Below the pieces are notes generated by a model that saw nothing but the letters and a program-made list of their open reading frames with translations, was not told the origin of the DNA and searched no databases. A stretch of DNA of 64,000 nucleotides from Casuarius casuarius (taxonomy: Eukaryota; Chordata; Aves; Casuariiformes; Casuariidae), in assembly GCA_003342895.1 (NCBI GenBank), contig PTFA01000192.1, forward strand, positions 578,355 to 642,354, read 5' to 3'. Each line of letters opens with the position of its first letter. Position 1 is the first letter of the stretch. The position numbers were made by a program, and so were the translations under genes. Positions 32,111 through 43,505 of this stretch are shown here, in pieces.

Positions 32111-33496
32111 GGTGACAGACAGGAGAAGTCCCCACTTGTTCCCATGGAGTGAGATAGGTAGGTATTATCTTAGTTGCCAGCTTCGCAGGGAAATTAAAGG
32201 ATTGAAAGGCCTTTTCTGGATACTGTTCTTGGCCAAAAGGGAGCAGGGGTTTTGTAGCAGCCAGGACCCAGAGCATGTCCCATTCCCTCCCAAAGAAAGC
32301 ACCAGGGCTGAGACACACAGCATCAGCCATCCTGCCAAAATCATGAACTGGACCCTGCAGGATGGGTAGGAAAATTGCAGGAGCTTAAAAACTGAAAGTA
32401 TGTAGCATACCCTAGGTTTCCACTTCCCGGAGGACTGAAGTGCTCTCAGATCACATCCTCTAGCTTTTCAGCACAGCTACGAAAGCAAAAATGGCACCTT
32501 AACCAATCACCCCACCCCAAGAGCTGGGGCTATAAGAAATGCTCCAAATAATAGCACAAAATTCATCATACAATCACAACAGTGAACCACACTATTAGCA
32601 TACGCTCCTGGCTCAGATAAGAGGTGCCAGTCACAGGCACTAAATCTTTTCGAGTAAGATCTGCATTTACCCCTATATATAGTTCCCTTCACTTGCTCTC
32701 CTTATAACCACAGCAGAGACTGCACAACATGGAAGGGGTGTCTAAAAGGCAGCAAAAGCTCAGCAGCTCCTTTTATTTAGCAACCTGCTTTCCAGGAGCC
32801 TCACAAAAAGGGAAGGAGGTGAAGACCAACCCCATCGGAGACCTGCCCTCGCACCCCTTGGCTCCCCAAACCAAGGTGCAGGACAGTAGATAGCTATTCC
32901 TGCACGTCCGTGTCCCCAGGGAGCTCAGAAACACCGGCGTGGTGGTGCCCAGCATCAGACGCACCTTACACCGCGCAGATGGAGTCCGGCCCGGCACCCT
33001 GTGCTCCAGCTTTGCTTGCAGCCCGCTGGCTCCGGAGGGAGTCTGAGGGGGACCCTCAGAAATGAACCGTGGGTCTAGCGGGGGCACGGACACTGCACGG
33101 ACGAGGCATGCAGGGACCAGGGCCAGTCCCCGTTTCCTCGGCTCCGGGGAATCGCTGTCTGTTGGTGTCACCGCAGGATTCGGTGCAGCCCCTTGCCCGT
33201 GCGCAGGCGCTGCCAGCAGCGTTCCTGGGCCGTGGCACCCCGTTGCTCCTCCCTGGCGCAGAGCACGTCCTGAAGCCTGCNTTGGCTTGGCCATGAGGGC
33301 AGTCTGCACGGGGACTCTTGGTGGCTTTCAGCTAGTCCAGGACGAGGATCGTTATTCATACACAAGAAAAGGCGGGGTTAACGGGGGGGCTAACGTCATC
33401 TGTCTGTCCACTTTGACTGCAACCCTGACAGGGCAGGGATTTTGTCTCTGTGCCTATGCAAAAAGCCTGGCAAAGCGGAGTCCTCAAAATAGGTTA

Positions 33497-33530
33497 TGAA
33501 TGATAATGATAATAATAATAATAATAATGA
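33497..33530 (+). repeat. (ATA)n trinucleotide microsatellite
   Basis: ATGATAATGATAATAATAAT and continuing ATA units, with small interruptions at the edges. A simple repeat directly after a short MIR-tail-like stretch (33420-33480). Confidence 0.85.
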
Positions 33531-33899
33531 CAACAGCAACAAAGGCGCTGAATGAGCAATTCCCACAGTGACACCCGCTCTGTGCCAAGCCACCATCTAG
33601 GAGAGGATGCAGTCTCCACTCAGCACTCAGACACTGCACTCTGACTGAACTCAGAGCTGAGTCTGGCCGCTCACAGGTAATGGATCAGCCAAAAAAAAAA
33701 GATATGGCCCCCAAAGCCCCACGGTGCAGTGTTACCACTCTAACGCAGACCCCAACAGAGCCACTGGTCTCCTGACATGATCCTAACTTCTCCCTGTTCT
33801 GCAAGTAATGGGAAAGTTGCTTCCATTTGTTTTTGCCAAGCATCCAAAAACTGCTTAAGCAGGGTCCCAGGTAAGCTACAAAACTGCACTCTTCCGAAA

Positions 33900-34300
33900 A
33901 GGACCTTGAGTATTTTGAAACAAGCAAACGCCTGATGATCGCAGCTTGTTCAGCCCAGTTAAACAAACACTCCTGAACGATGCCAAGTCCTCCGAGGGCA
34001 GCACAGGCGCACCCCAGGCTAAGCCCCACCTGATACACGTGCTATGGCACACCACTACCAGATCCGGCCCCCTTTTCCCTCTGCTCCCCGACGTGGCACC
34101 GCGGAGACACGGCTGCGCCTGGGGCAGGACGCAGCCCTGCTCAGGCCCGGGGAGCTGACACGCCGGGGAGATGGCAGCGCCGCCGAGGCCACTGTTTCCC
34201 GTCTGTGAGTTCAGGCGGGCTCGGGCACAGCCACCTCAAGGCGGCAGGGGAAGGGCTGTGCGAAACGGCACGCAGCAGCAGTGTTTACACACAGCCTCCT
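33900..34300. promoter_or_regulatory. CpG-rich patch with short open frame
   Basis: CpG-dense sequence around 34080-34270 (CCCCGACGTGGC, GACACGCCGGGG, GGCAGCGCCGCCGAGG). It contains an ATG in a fair Kozak context at 34171 opening 91 codons with no family similarity. A promoter/first exon of an unidentified transcript is possible; nothing more can be said. Confidence 0.3.
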
Positions 34301-37300
34301 TCTACACCTGCGGCTTCTCTCCGTTGTTATGGGTTATTATGATCGCGCTGCTGCTCTGGACCGCGTTCCTGTTTTCCACTGGCTTGCTGCCTGCCTACCT
34401 GCTTTTGCCAAAAGTATCGCTCACTATTACTCTGTGCTATCCGTAACTTCAGCGCTGATGGCAGCGTCTGGCAGCGAGCTGCTTGCTGGGTCGCCTCAAC
34501 CTAGACNTGAGGCTGCTTTTTGGTCGTGGGAACAATGGGGACAGACAAGAGAGGACTTCTGGGGCCACCGAGTCTAGTCCTGTTGCAGGCACTGCATCTT
34601 CGTAGCATCGCTGAGATTCTCCAGGGGCCCGAGCACCTCTCTGTCCTAAATGGTGTTAGGCAGCTCCTGTCTGCTTTCCAGCCCCCATACTCACACTGCT
34701 GCTACGTGGCAAATTGGAGAAAGGGGATGGCTCGGGGAAAGGAAGAGGTAATGCCTCTTGTTGTGGGAAGGAGGAAAGATACAGAGAACTTGTCTATGAC
34801 GGCGGGGTCAGCCTCACACCTGTGACATGACCAAACTTCGACAACCACTTGTCACCAGCTCCCATTTCAAAAATGGTCACTCATGTTGTTACAGAAGAGG
34901 CCAAAACCAGACAAATCCTGAGTGTCCCCATCGTTGACCCCTCTGTGTGCATGTAGAAGCAGGCTGCAGGCATCTGCCACAGCCCAGAGCAGGAGGGCAC
35001 CAGAAGAGAGAAAGGGGAAAACAAGGATGAAGTCAGGGAAAAGAGCAAAAACAAGGCAGCACCAAGGCAGAGGGCTGTGCTCACGTTGTATGGGGGCGAA
35101 GCGGCAGAGAAAGCGCCCTGGGACACCTGGCTGGCCGCAGCTCTGCTTCAAGCCCCCAGCAGCCCTCCCACCAGGGCTGGGGACATCGTAGCTCCATAAG
35201 GTGGATTGCACATTACGAGGTCAGTTGCCCATCGCGCTGCCACTGCCACCGGTCACCAGGGAGGGGCCAAGGAGAGGCAGCAGGGTCTTCTCTCCATGCC
35301 TTTTGTAGGGGGCAGAATGGGGGGATGCTGCCTCCTTCGTTTTCACGCTGCACCAGGCTCTCTCTGAAATGTTTCAGGAGAAATGTTGCCATAGAAATAA
35401 AACAGCAGTCCAGATTGCGAGGGGCAGGCCCTTCGTGACGGTGGAGGGGGCTGGCTTGTACTCGGGCAGCACCGGCAGCAGGATTTCCCAGGTCAGAGGT
35501 GTGGAGGACTGGAAATCCATAGGATAACTTGGCCCTCCGCCTTTCTCTCCCTTCTCCCTCTGACAGCGATCATGGTGCTCTCCGTTCATTATTTGCTGTT
35601 GTGAAGGAGGACCAGGCATAAGACTGTTCGGACAGTTTGGATTGGGATCTTTAAGGCTAAGTACTGCCCTGGCTTACAAACTACGCTGGTGCCAGCCCAA
35701 GGAGCTTCCCATCCCAGGCAGCAGCTTGTCTCCAAAATTCCTGGATAGGTCAGTGCCAAACCCGTTCCTAGAGACAAACTGACTATGACAAAGTTCCTGA
35801 GAAGACAGTCCCCGAGGTATGCCTCTGGTCGCTTGTGGTTAGCAACAGCAGAGGCCTGTCAAACCTCCCACGCTGCGGCTGGCATTTACAGTGTTGGCTC
35901 CTATCTCATCTTTACCCAGGACTGAACTTTGTGCATTTCTGCAGAGCGATGCCCCCCCAACTGCTCTCCAGCTCTGTGGTTCAAGGCACTGGGCACAGAC
36001 GAGTCGTGGCTCTCTTGCTGCAGCCTCACTCCGTGGCCTTTCTCTGCTGCATTACCTGATCCACCTGAAGTCTCTCCCCATCACTCAACAGGCCACAACA
36101 CTGTCTTATCTTCTGGACAACATGTTTGAGGGGTCAGAGGGAGAGAATCAACTCAAAAACCTGAGTGATTCAATCTGAAACGAGTCATTTCAGCATGGTT
36201 TCATTTATAGAAACATTCCTCAGGTCTTGTTTCATCTCTACCCCGATGAGACAGAACCTGGAACCTCAAAATCTGTCATGAAAACTAAATTATCCTACCC
36301 CAACCCATTCCAGGGAGAGATCTAAGCAAGCATGGGATTCATGGGGTAAAAAATCTCATCTCACTGCAGCCAGCTTGAGACCCTTACCGACTGTGGCAGC
36401 ATTTCTCACACAGACCAAAAGGCCCCGAGAAACCGTTGCATTCAGACCGCAGTGTTTCAGCGGTGTGCCTGGTGCAGGCCCCACGGCTGACCCTGGGTAC
36501 CAGCCACATGGCAGCGTGGTGGTTTCAAAGGCAGCTCCTGCCCATACAAAGCCACTGCCTGACAGAGAAATCACGATCTCTCTTTAAAAGAGGCTTCAAG
36601 CCTGACCATCCCTGGTAAAGCTACCTTGTTTTGGTGGGGAAATCAGTGTCTGTGCCTCTGCATGCTCTGTTTGAGGACCCTCCAGCTCTTTAAAGTGCAC
36701 ACAAGCAGCGCCTTCAGAGAATGTTAATTTAGACCTAAGTGATTTTGCAGTGCTGCAAGGAACGCTAAGGCAGCCTCAGTCAATTTTTACCATTCACAGA
36801 AAAATGAGTGTTAGTAGGAGGCTGGGAAGCTGCGCGTTTATGAATAAGGGATCGATCACTAAGATACAAGCATCCATCTATTGATCCCTGGCCGCTCTGT
36901 CGGATTAAACTAACCCAATGGACTAACATAACAACACAGAAAAGTCAGAACTTGCTGAAGGCAGATTGCTATTAACCACCCCACTATGTATCGGCATTGA
37001 TGTCAGAGAGCAGAGGACGCTGGACCAGGTATCCATTACTGTGTCCTTCGCCTCCTCCCCAGCACCCTCCCAAGGGCGATGCCATCCCAGAAATGCAGCT
37101 GCTCCATGGGTGGAGGCCAGCGGATGAGCCAAGCCGGCAGCTCAGCCCAGCAGGGTTAACGGGCAGGAGGCACCAAATAATTCCTCCAAGAGGAGCCACA
37201 GGGGAGGGACTCGTTGTGGGTCACCAAAAATGGCCTCATGGCACGAACCTGAGTGAAACGGGTCTGCAGAGAGGGGATCAGCAAGAGCAGGCAGGTGGGA

Positions 37301-39479
37301 AGGGAGGGCTCCTAGAGCGGGCACAGCCGAGACACTGTGCTCCAGAAGGACGTCCCCAGCAGAGCTCAGAGTGGGAAAACGGCTAGAGCGGCCAGCAGGG
37401 ACGTGTCCTACCAAACAACCTCCTCACTCCCCTGGCGACCACCTCGCCTGGCGGGACTGGTGGGGGTTTCTCTCAGCTTTCCTCACCAGCCGTACTGGGA
37501 GGCCACAAGGGCAGGGACTCTACCAATCCCCGAACCAGCACAGTAGATTTTGGCATCTGAGGGGAAAGGAGAGAGCTCCACTTCTCTCCAGATCAGCCCT
37601 CTCTCTGGCTCACTTTTCGCACTGCTGTCCTCTCTGTCTCTTGCCTTCCTCACCACTCCCTGTCCCTACGGGGCTCACGTTTCCCTTATAAAGTACATGT
37701 CCCTCCTATACTTATTATTATTGTCGGCAACTACAAACAAGGGTGGCCACATGCTCAGGTGACTCAGGCTCCTGTAGGCACCACTTCCGATGGCTGATAA
37801 GGAGGGGGCACATCCCGATGTCTTTGGCGAGACGCGCTCCCCGCACACCTCCCTGTCCCCTCCTTGGCTCCAGGTCATCATCATCCCCATCCTGCAGGCA
37901 GGCACAGCTCCCCCGCCTCCTGTAGACACCACTGCAAAACTGAGGGGTCCCAGGAGCTGCACACCTGCCCTGGGCTTGGAGGGCTGTCCTTGCACGCCAT
38001 CCCTTCTGCCACACAGCGCCCACATGCGCTGCCACCAGCTGCCCTTTGCAGCCAGCTCAGAGCACACCCAGGCGAATTGCAGCATATTGCCAGCCCCGTC
38101 GCTGNCCTTGGTTAGCAGGTGGCACTGGGTCTCCCTACGCCCATAACCATGTGGGACACACGTTTCAGTAAACACCATAGGCTGCCATCCACTGTCTTCT
38201 TTTTNTTCTGCCCAAGAGAGAGAGGTAAGCTTTTTGGGGGTCACACATCCACAAATCAAGATGCACAGAGCAACCTGTGCCTCCAACCCTATCCATGCTG
38301 CATCGCCTGCCCCACAGCACCCGACATGTCCCTGTCCTGCTTCCTTCCTCCTGGGAGCAGCGTCCCTTTCTGGAGGGGGAGAGGGAGAAGGGAGAGGCCC
38401 CAGAGCCGCCATTAGCTTTGCCAGGATAAAGTCGGGGCTGGGTGCTGGGGATGGGAGACTCCAGGCCTTTGGCAGAGGGAGTTTTGTTACTCCCTGCTAT
38501 TTGCCTAGGGGAGAGGGTATCTGGGCTGATGCCAGTGCTAGGGACTGCTGGGGTGACCTGCCTGCGCCATGCAAACCCACCTGATGAGCCCACTCCGACA
38601 AGGATGCCAGTGGGGAGCAAGAGCAGAATTTCTCCGACGTTTTGCTCGCAATTTCCGAAAAGCATTATCTGGAAGAGCTGGGGGATGTCAGACCACCACC
38701 AGCAAGACCAGCCCAGCAGATACTAGAAGAGCTTGAACGCAAAGGAGCCGGGGGGTGGGTTCGGGAGTCCAAACAGCTCCCTGGACAGAGGGAGAGCCCA
38801 TGCATCTGCATCAACCTCCAACGCACCAGAGATTGCTGAGGACTGGCACAGAGTTTCCAGATCTGCTCTTCTCCAGGCTGTCTTAGGGAAATAGCTTGGA
38901 CCATCGCACATTAGGAGTGGATGGTGGCAGCCAGAAGAAATGAAAGGCAAACAAGACTCAGCCCTGGGAGAGAAGGAGCTAAGAAAATATTGGGAGCTGA
39001 AAAAATGAAAAAGTTACCTGCAGAGTAACCAAAGTCCGTGTGTGCAGGTGAAAGGAGGAAAGTTAGGGAGGTTACAAACAGGTGTGTTTCTGCCCTTTTG
39101 CACACATATGCTTCGCTTTCTATATTTACATATGCAATGCACACAGTCAACTTTGTTATTCACTAGCACACTCACATGAAGCCATGCATATCTCACTAGG
39201 TTATATTTATAGCTGTTCCTCAGAGCTAGCGCAGATGAAACAATGCATTATTTTCAGAGGAAAAACCTTCCCATTATCATGCCACGAAGCGGAGTAGTGC
39301 TAACCAGCATCATCTCTTACCCAGCTCCTGCCGATAGCTGCCGATAGCTGCTCCCTGCTTGAGCCGTGGAGAGCCAACATCAGATGAAGGGAAAAGCGGG
39401 CGATTTCTCCATCTCACCATGAAATGCCTCAGCTCTCCTGGGCTGAAGGAATCTGGGAGGACTCTCTTCAGCCCTCTCT

Positions 39480-39835
39480 CGCCTCTTTTCTTTCAAGTAG
39501 CTACTTCCTCCCCGTGACTTGCTCTTCTCCTAACTCTCCCCTGTTCATGTCAGTGCTCTTCTCCTTCCTCTTCCTCTGCCTCTGCCTCTCTTCAGCATTT
39601 TTTGCTCTCAGGAGTTTCCATCCCACAGAGCTCTGATTTGTGGCTGCAGCTTGGTGATGAGTTGTGGTCTCTCCCTTCTGCCTGCTTCTCTCCTTCTCTT
39701 TCTTTATTTATCCTTGCCTCCTCTATCCCCTTTCTCTATTTCACAAATTTCTGTGCCATCTCTACCGTACTCCCCTCCACTCTTCCTCTCTTTTTCCTCA
39801 CGCTCTCTTCCTCTGGCTCTCTCCCCCTCTCTGAT
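39480..39835. repeat. Polypyrimidine tract
   Basis: About 350 bases are strongly C/T-rich on the plus strand with CTCTTCCT-type words. Low-complexity sequence; the open frames within are artefacts. Confidence 0.65.
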
Positions 39836-42002
39836 TGCTATGCAGTCTGTAGCTAAGAAGTCAGTAACTCTGTGGTAGGATCCAACAGCTTTCCGCTACT
39901 TTAGCCCATCCTCGTGTGTGATCTCAGAGCCATGGATACACGCTGCAGAGCTGCAATGGGGGAGAGGAGAGTGCAACCAAAGGCAGGGGGAAGTGGCAGG
40001 CCTGCTGGGAGCCCCCGGGGAGGCAGGAACTGGCCGCTGGTCTCTTATGAGAGGCTTAAATAGCCATGGGCAGGATTTTTTCCACCTGGCTCCAGAGTGC
40101 TGAACTCAGACCTCGCTTTGAGAAAGGACCAAATTCTCCATCTAATTCCCCAGCTCTCGCAGAGCATTTGCTGGAGGTCATGGGACATCACCGCGGCTTT
40201 CCTGGGCCCCTGAGGCACAAGTGGCTCCCACCTCCCAGCACCTATGGCCAGACCTTTCCACTCAGCAACACTGCTAGCCATCCTGCCTGGGACGAGCAAC
40301 ACTTGGGATGGAAACATGGGGATGGAGGGACCAGTCAGAGGCGAGCTCAGTTCCTGCTCCTCCGGTGTATTTTATGTTGCGACTCAATGGCGAACTGCTA
40401 CAAGGCCCCCATTGCAGAGATGCTGTAGCCCCAGAGACATGCCAGACACACAGCCTAGTGTCTTCCCCAAACCATCTGCTCTTGCGTGTTGGGAGGCAAT
40501 AGGCTTGCAAGGCCTGCTGCGTACATCCAAGCCACTTTCTTCACCCAGCATCAGCCGTGGGTGCTGTGGCATCACTGTGGAGCTCATTCAGGGCCTCCAG
40601 GGATGTGACGTGATGGCCCCACTGCAATTTTTTTCCTGGAAACTTCCCCCTGGGGCTCCACTCCCTGCAACATCTCTGGGGCTTTTATCTCTTCTTCAAG
40701 GCAAAGGGGGGAGGGAGAGGGAGAAGCAGTGGGCTTCCTTACGCCGGTGCCAAGTAGTGAAGTTGTCCCTTTTGTTTTGGAGGGAAGCTGGATACTGTAA
40801 GTGGGCTGTGACATTGCAGCCACCAGCTACATGCACGGCCTTCCTGGAGACAACCACATGCCAGGCCAATGGTGGTGGTTGGACGTGTTTTCCATCTTGG
40901 TGTCTNATCTATCATCCCCAGTGTTAAGACACCAGCACAAGCCAAATTCTGGAGCCATCAAAATGAAGTTCTCATTGATCCAACCTGGAGAGCCACGGGG
41001 GATCTGCTGGCACATGGGGACCCACCAGCTGCGTCTCCAGAGCCCGTGGAGAGCCAAGCTGTTGTCAGGAGGCCTCAGCTTGCTGAAAATCTAGAGAGAT
41101 CAAAAAAGATTGAAAATCATTGTTTGATTGTCTCCTGGGTCCCTGTCCTGCAGAGATCACACCCTCCTCCCCTCCTAAAACCATCCTGCAACCTCCCAGT
41201 GCGTGGGATCCACCCTCACACAACATGCCATGGGGACCACTGCCCCCCACACCAATCCCCCACGTGCTTTGCCGAGCATCACTGCAGCAAGCGCAGCCTG
41301 CACTTACCTGGAAAAGTAACATCAGGAGAACAGTGTATTTTTAGCATCTCTCAGTGCGGATTAGCAGCTGAAAATGGGGAGAGCAGCCAGCATCCTGCAA
41401 GCAGCCAGCTCGCCCCAGCCCACTGCAGCTGCTCCGCAAAGTGCCGCTCGCAAAGTGCCCAAGCAGGAGTCGTCCCAGCAGGCAGAGGAGCTGCAATGCC
41501 GGGGCTTCAGTGGGGGCAGTGCTCTCCCACGGGCCCTTTGGGGTCAGTCTCTAGAGTGTCACTAAGGGGATCTTGTCCACATGGGGGTGGGACTTTCTTT
41601 CAAATAAGACCTGATCCAAGGGCAGTTGCAGCCCTAAAGGGCTGGGGCTGCTTCTCCAGAGCTACTGGCACGTGCTGCTCAGGTTCCCCATGTGAAATTG
41701 TACCTGCCCCTGGCATCTCAGCAGTCATTTTTCCCTCCTCGTCATATGGGTTGAAAATACTGCTGAGTCCTCTTTTACCCCAGTGGGAGTGAAATTTCAG
41801 GGCAGTGTCAGAAGTGCTCTGGCACCCCTTGGGTGGGAGGACACGGGAGGAATGAGCCATGAGGTTGTGTCATGCACCAGGGTCCAGTTTCCTTCCCAGT
41901 GACTTTATCAGTGAGAGCCCTGCTCGCTCTTGCCTCATGCTGAAGCCAATGTCGAAAGCAAGAAAGGGAGCCCCAGCTCCTTCCTTGGCTACGCCAAAGC
42001 CC

Positions 42003-42042
42003 CCTTGTGTGGCCTTGGGCAAGTCTCCCCCTCTCCGCTGGT
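42003..42042 (+). repeat. Short MIR core remnant
   Basis: GTGTGGCCTTGGGCAAGTCT matches the MIR core region (GTGTGACCTTGGGCAAGTCA) with two differences; the flanks are not recognisable. Confidence 0.45.
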
Positions 42043-43340
42043 GCCACCGAGAGGCTCCTGCCCCATCTCGGCAAGAGGTGAAGCCATGAGGCACTTGGGC
42101 ATCCAAGCAGCTGCTTAACCTTCATTTTAGTTTTTCACTGTCTATCTCTTTCTCTTCTTATCGCTCACCCTGAAATCTCACCGCAGCTGGTCTGGCTGGG
42201 AAGGACACCTGAAGCAGGAACAAGACACGCAGCACCCATGTTTCCCTTCGTCTTTCCGACCAGAGGCTCGCTGGCTGTGCCTCCCGCATGGTGCAGCGCC
42301 CTTCCTGGTGAGCCCGGCACAGCAGACAAGCCGCGGCATGGCAAGTGCTGCCAGACAGGACCTGGGGGATGTCATCTCCAGGAAGTCACCCTGCGCTGGC
42401 CATCCCATCCCTGCATGTGCCCCCAGGCCAGCCGTGCCCCCGGCCGCCATGGGGCCCACCGGCCCCGGCAGCGGGGTGGCTCACACTCCCCACCCCCGCC
42501 CGTCTCCACTGGCACCCGCTTTAATAAGCAGCGTGGAATATTTTAGCACCTATGGAAAAGCCACCACAGACGGTGGTGGCAGCCGTTGCCAGGGAGACGC
42601 TCCCAAAAATAGCCCCACTCCGCCAACCTTTCCCAATGCTGCTGTGGGGATGGGGGAGGCAGAGGGATGGAGGGGGGACGCAGGAGCTCATGGCAAGGCA
42701 AGTGAGCTCCTGACCCCTCTCCCACCTGGGATGAGGCCAAGTGCGACCATGGTGTGGGCAGCCGCTGCTTGGGCACCTGTGGTCCTGCTTTGCCACAACC
42801 CCAGCCAAAGTCGCCACCAGCCGAGGAGAGCTTCAGGGCCACCCCAGCAGAGCCAGCCAGCGGGCACTACGCTGCTCTGCGCCTGCCAGCGTTAGTAGCC
42901 CAATGACAGACGCAAGCAGCCCACAAGGCTCGCAACCCGCCACGCGCCCCGGCCCAGCCTGTGGTGCCAAATCGCCTCCCTCTTCTCCACATTTCTGGCA
43001 TGGGATGAATCGTCTGGGATGAACCCCCAGAGGCTGACCATGGTCCCACGTGGCCTGGAGGTGCCCTGAGCCATGGCCCTGCACAGGAATGGAGGGGGAC
43101 TCCTGGCCAAGCAGCTGCCCATGGCAAAAACCTTGCTGGTAGCAGAAAAAAAAAATGCTTTAGCAAGCAGGGTAACTCCCCTTTTCCCCTCCTTCTCCTG
43201 GCCAGGCTGCTGGGATCAGGGAAAGGCCTGTGAGGGAAAGCAGCCCTGGAAGAAATTGCTGCTCCTGCGCCCAGGGGCTCTCCGGGAGAGTGAGTCTCCC
43301 AAACCAGCAAACAGAGAGAGGGAAAAATGAAAATAGAATT

Positions 43341-43419
43341 AAAAAAAAAAAAAAAAACAGACTTTTTTCAACAGAATAGATATTTTTAATTTCTAGAATT
43401 AAAAAAAAAAAAAAAAAAA
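43341..43419 (+). repeat. Twin poly(A) tracts in a direct repeat
   Basis: TAGAATT followed by A17 (43341-43357) is repeated exactly 60 bases later as TAGAATT followed by A19 (43401-43419), with a T-rich spacer between. The pattern suggests a local duplication or paired retroposon tails. Confidence 0.7.
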
Positions 43420-43491
43420 CTCCAAATTCCAGTTTTTAATGCCAAATCCCAGCTCCCTCTCCTCCCTGTCACCCTGGCGACATTCCTTGCA

Positions 43492-43505
43492 GTCGCCATG
43501 GAAAC
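43492..43505 (+). promoter_or_regulatory. RFX X-box motif (14-mer)
   Basis: GTCGCCATGGAAAC is a full match to the X-box consensus GTYNCCATRGNAAC, identical to the copy at 17424-17437. A weaker X-box-like GTTGCCAGGGAGAC lies 0.9 kb to the left at 42585-42598. Located 3.5 kb upstream of KDELR3. Confidence 0.4.

Noticed and set aside
34171..34446. 91-codon frame with a hydrophobic stretch in a CpG-rich patch
   Set aside because: There is no homology, and GC-rich sequence readily gives such frames; kept only as a note on the CpG patch.
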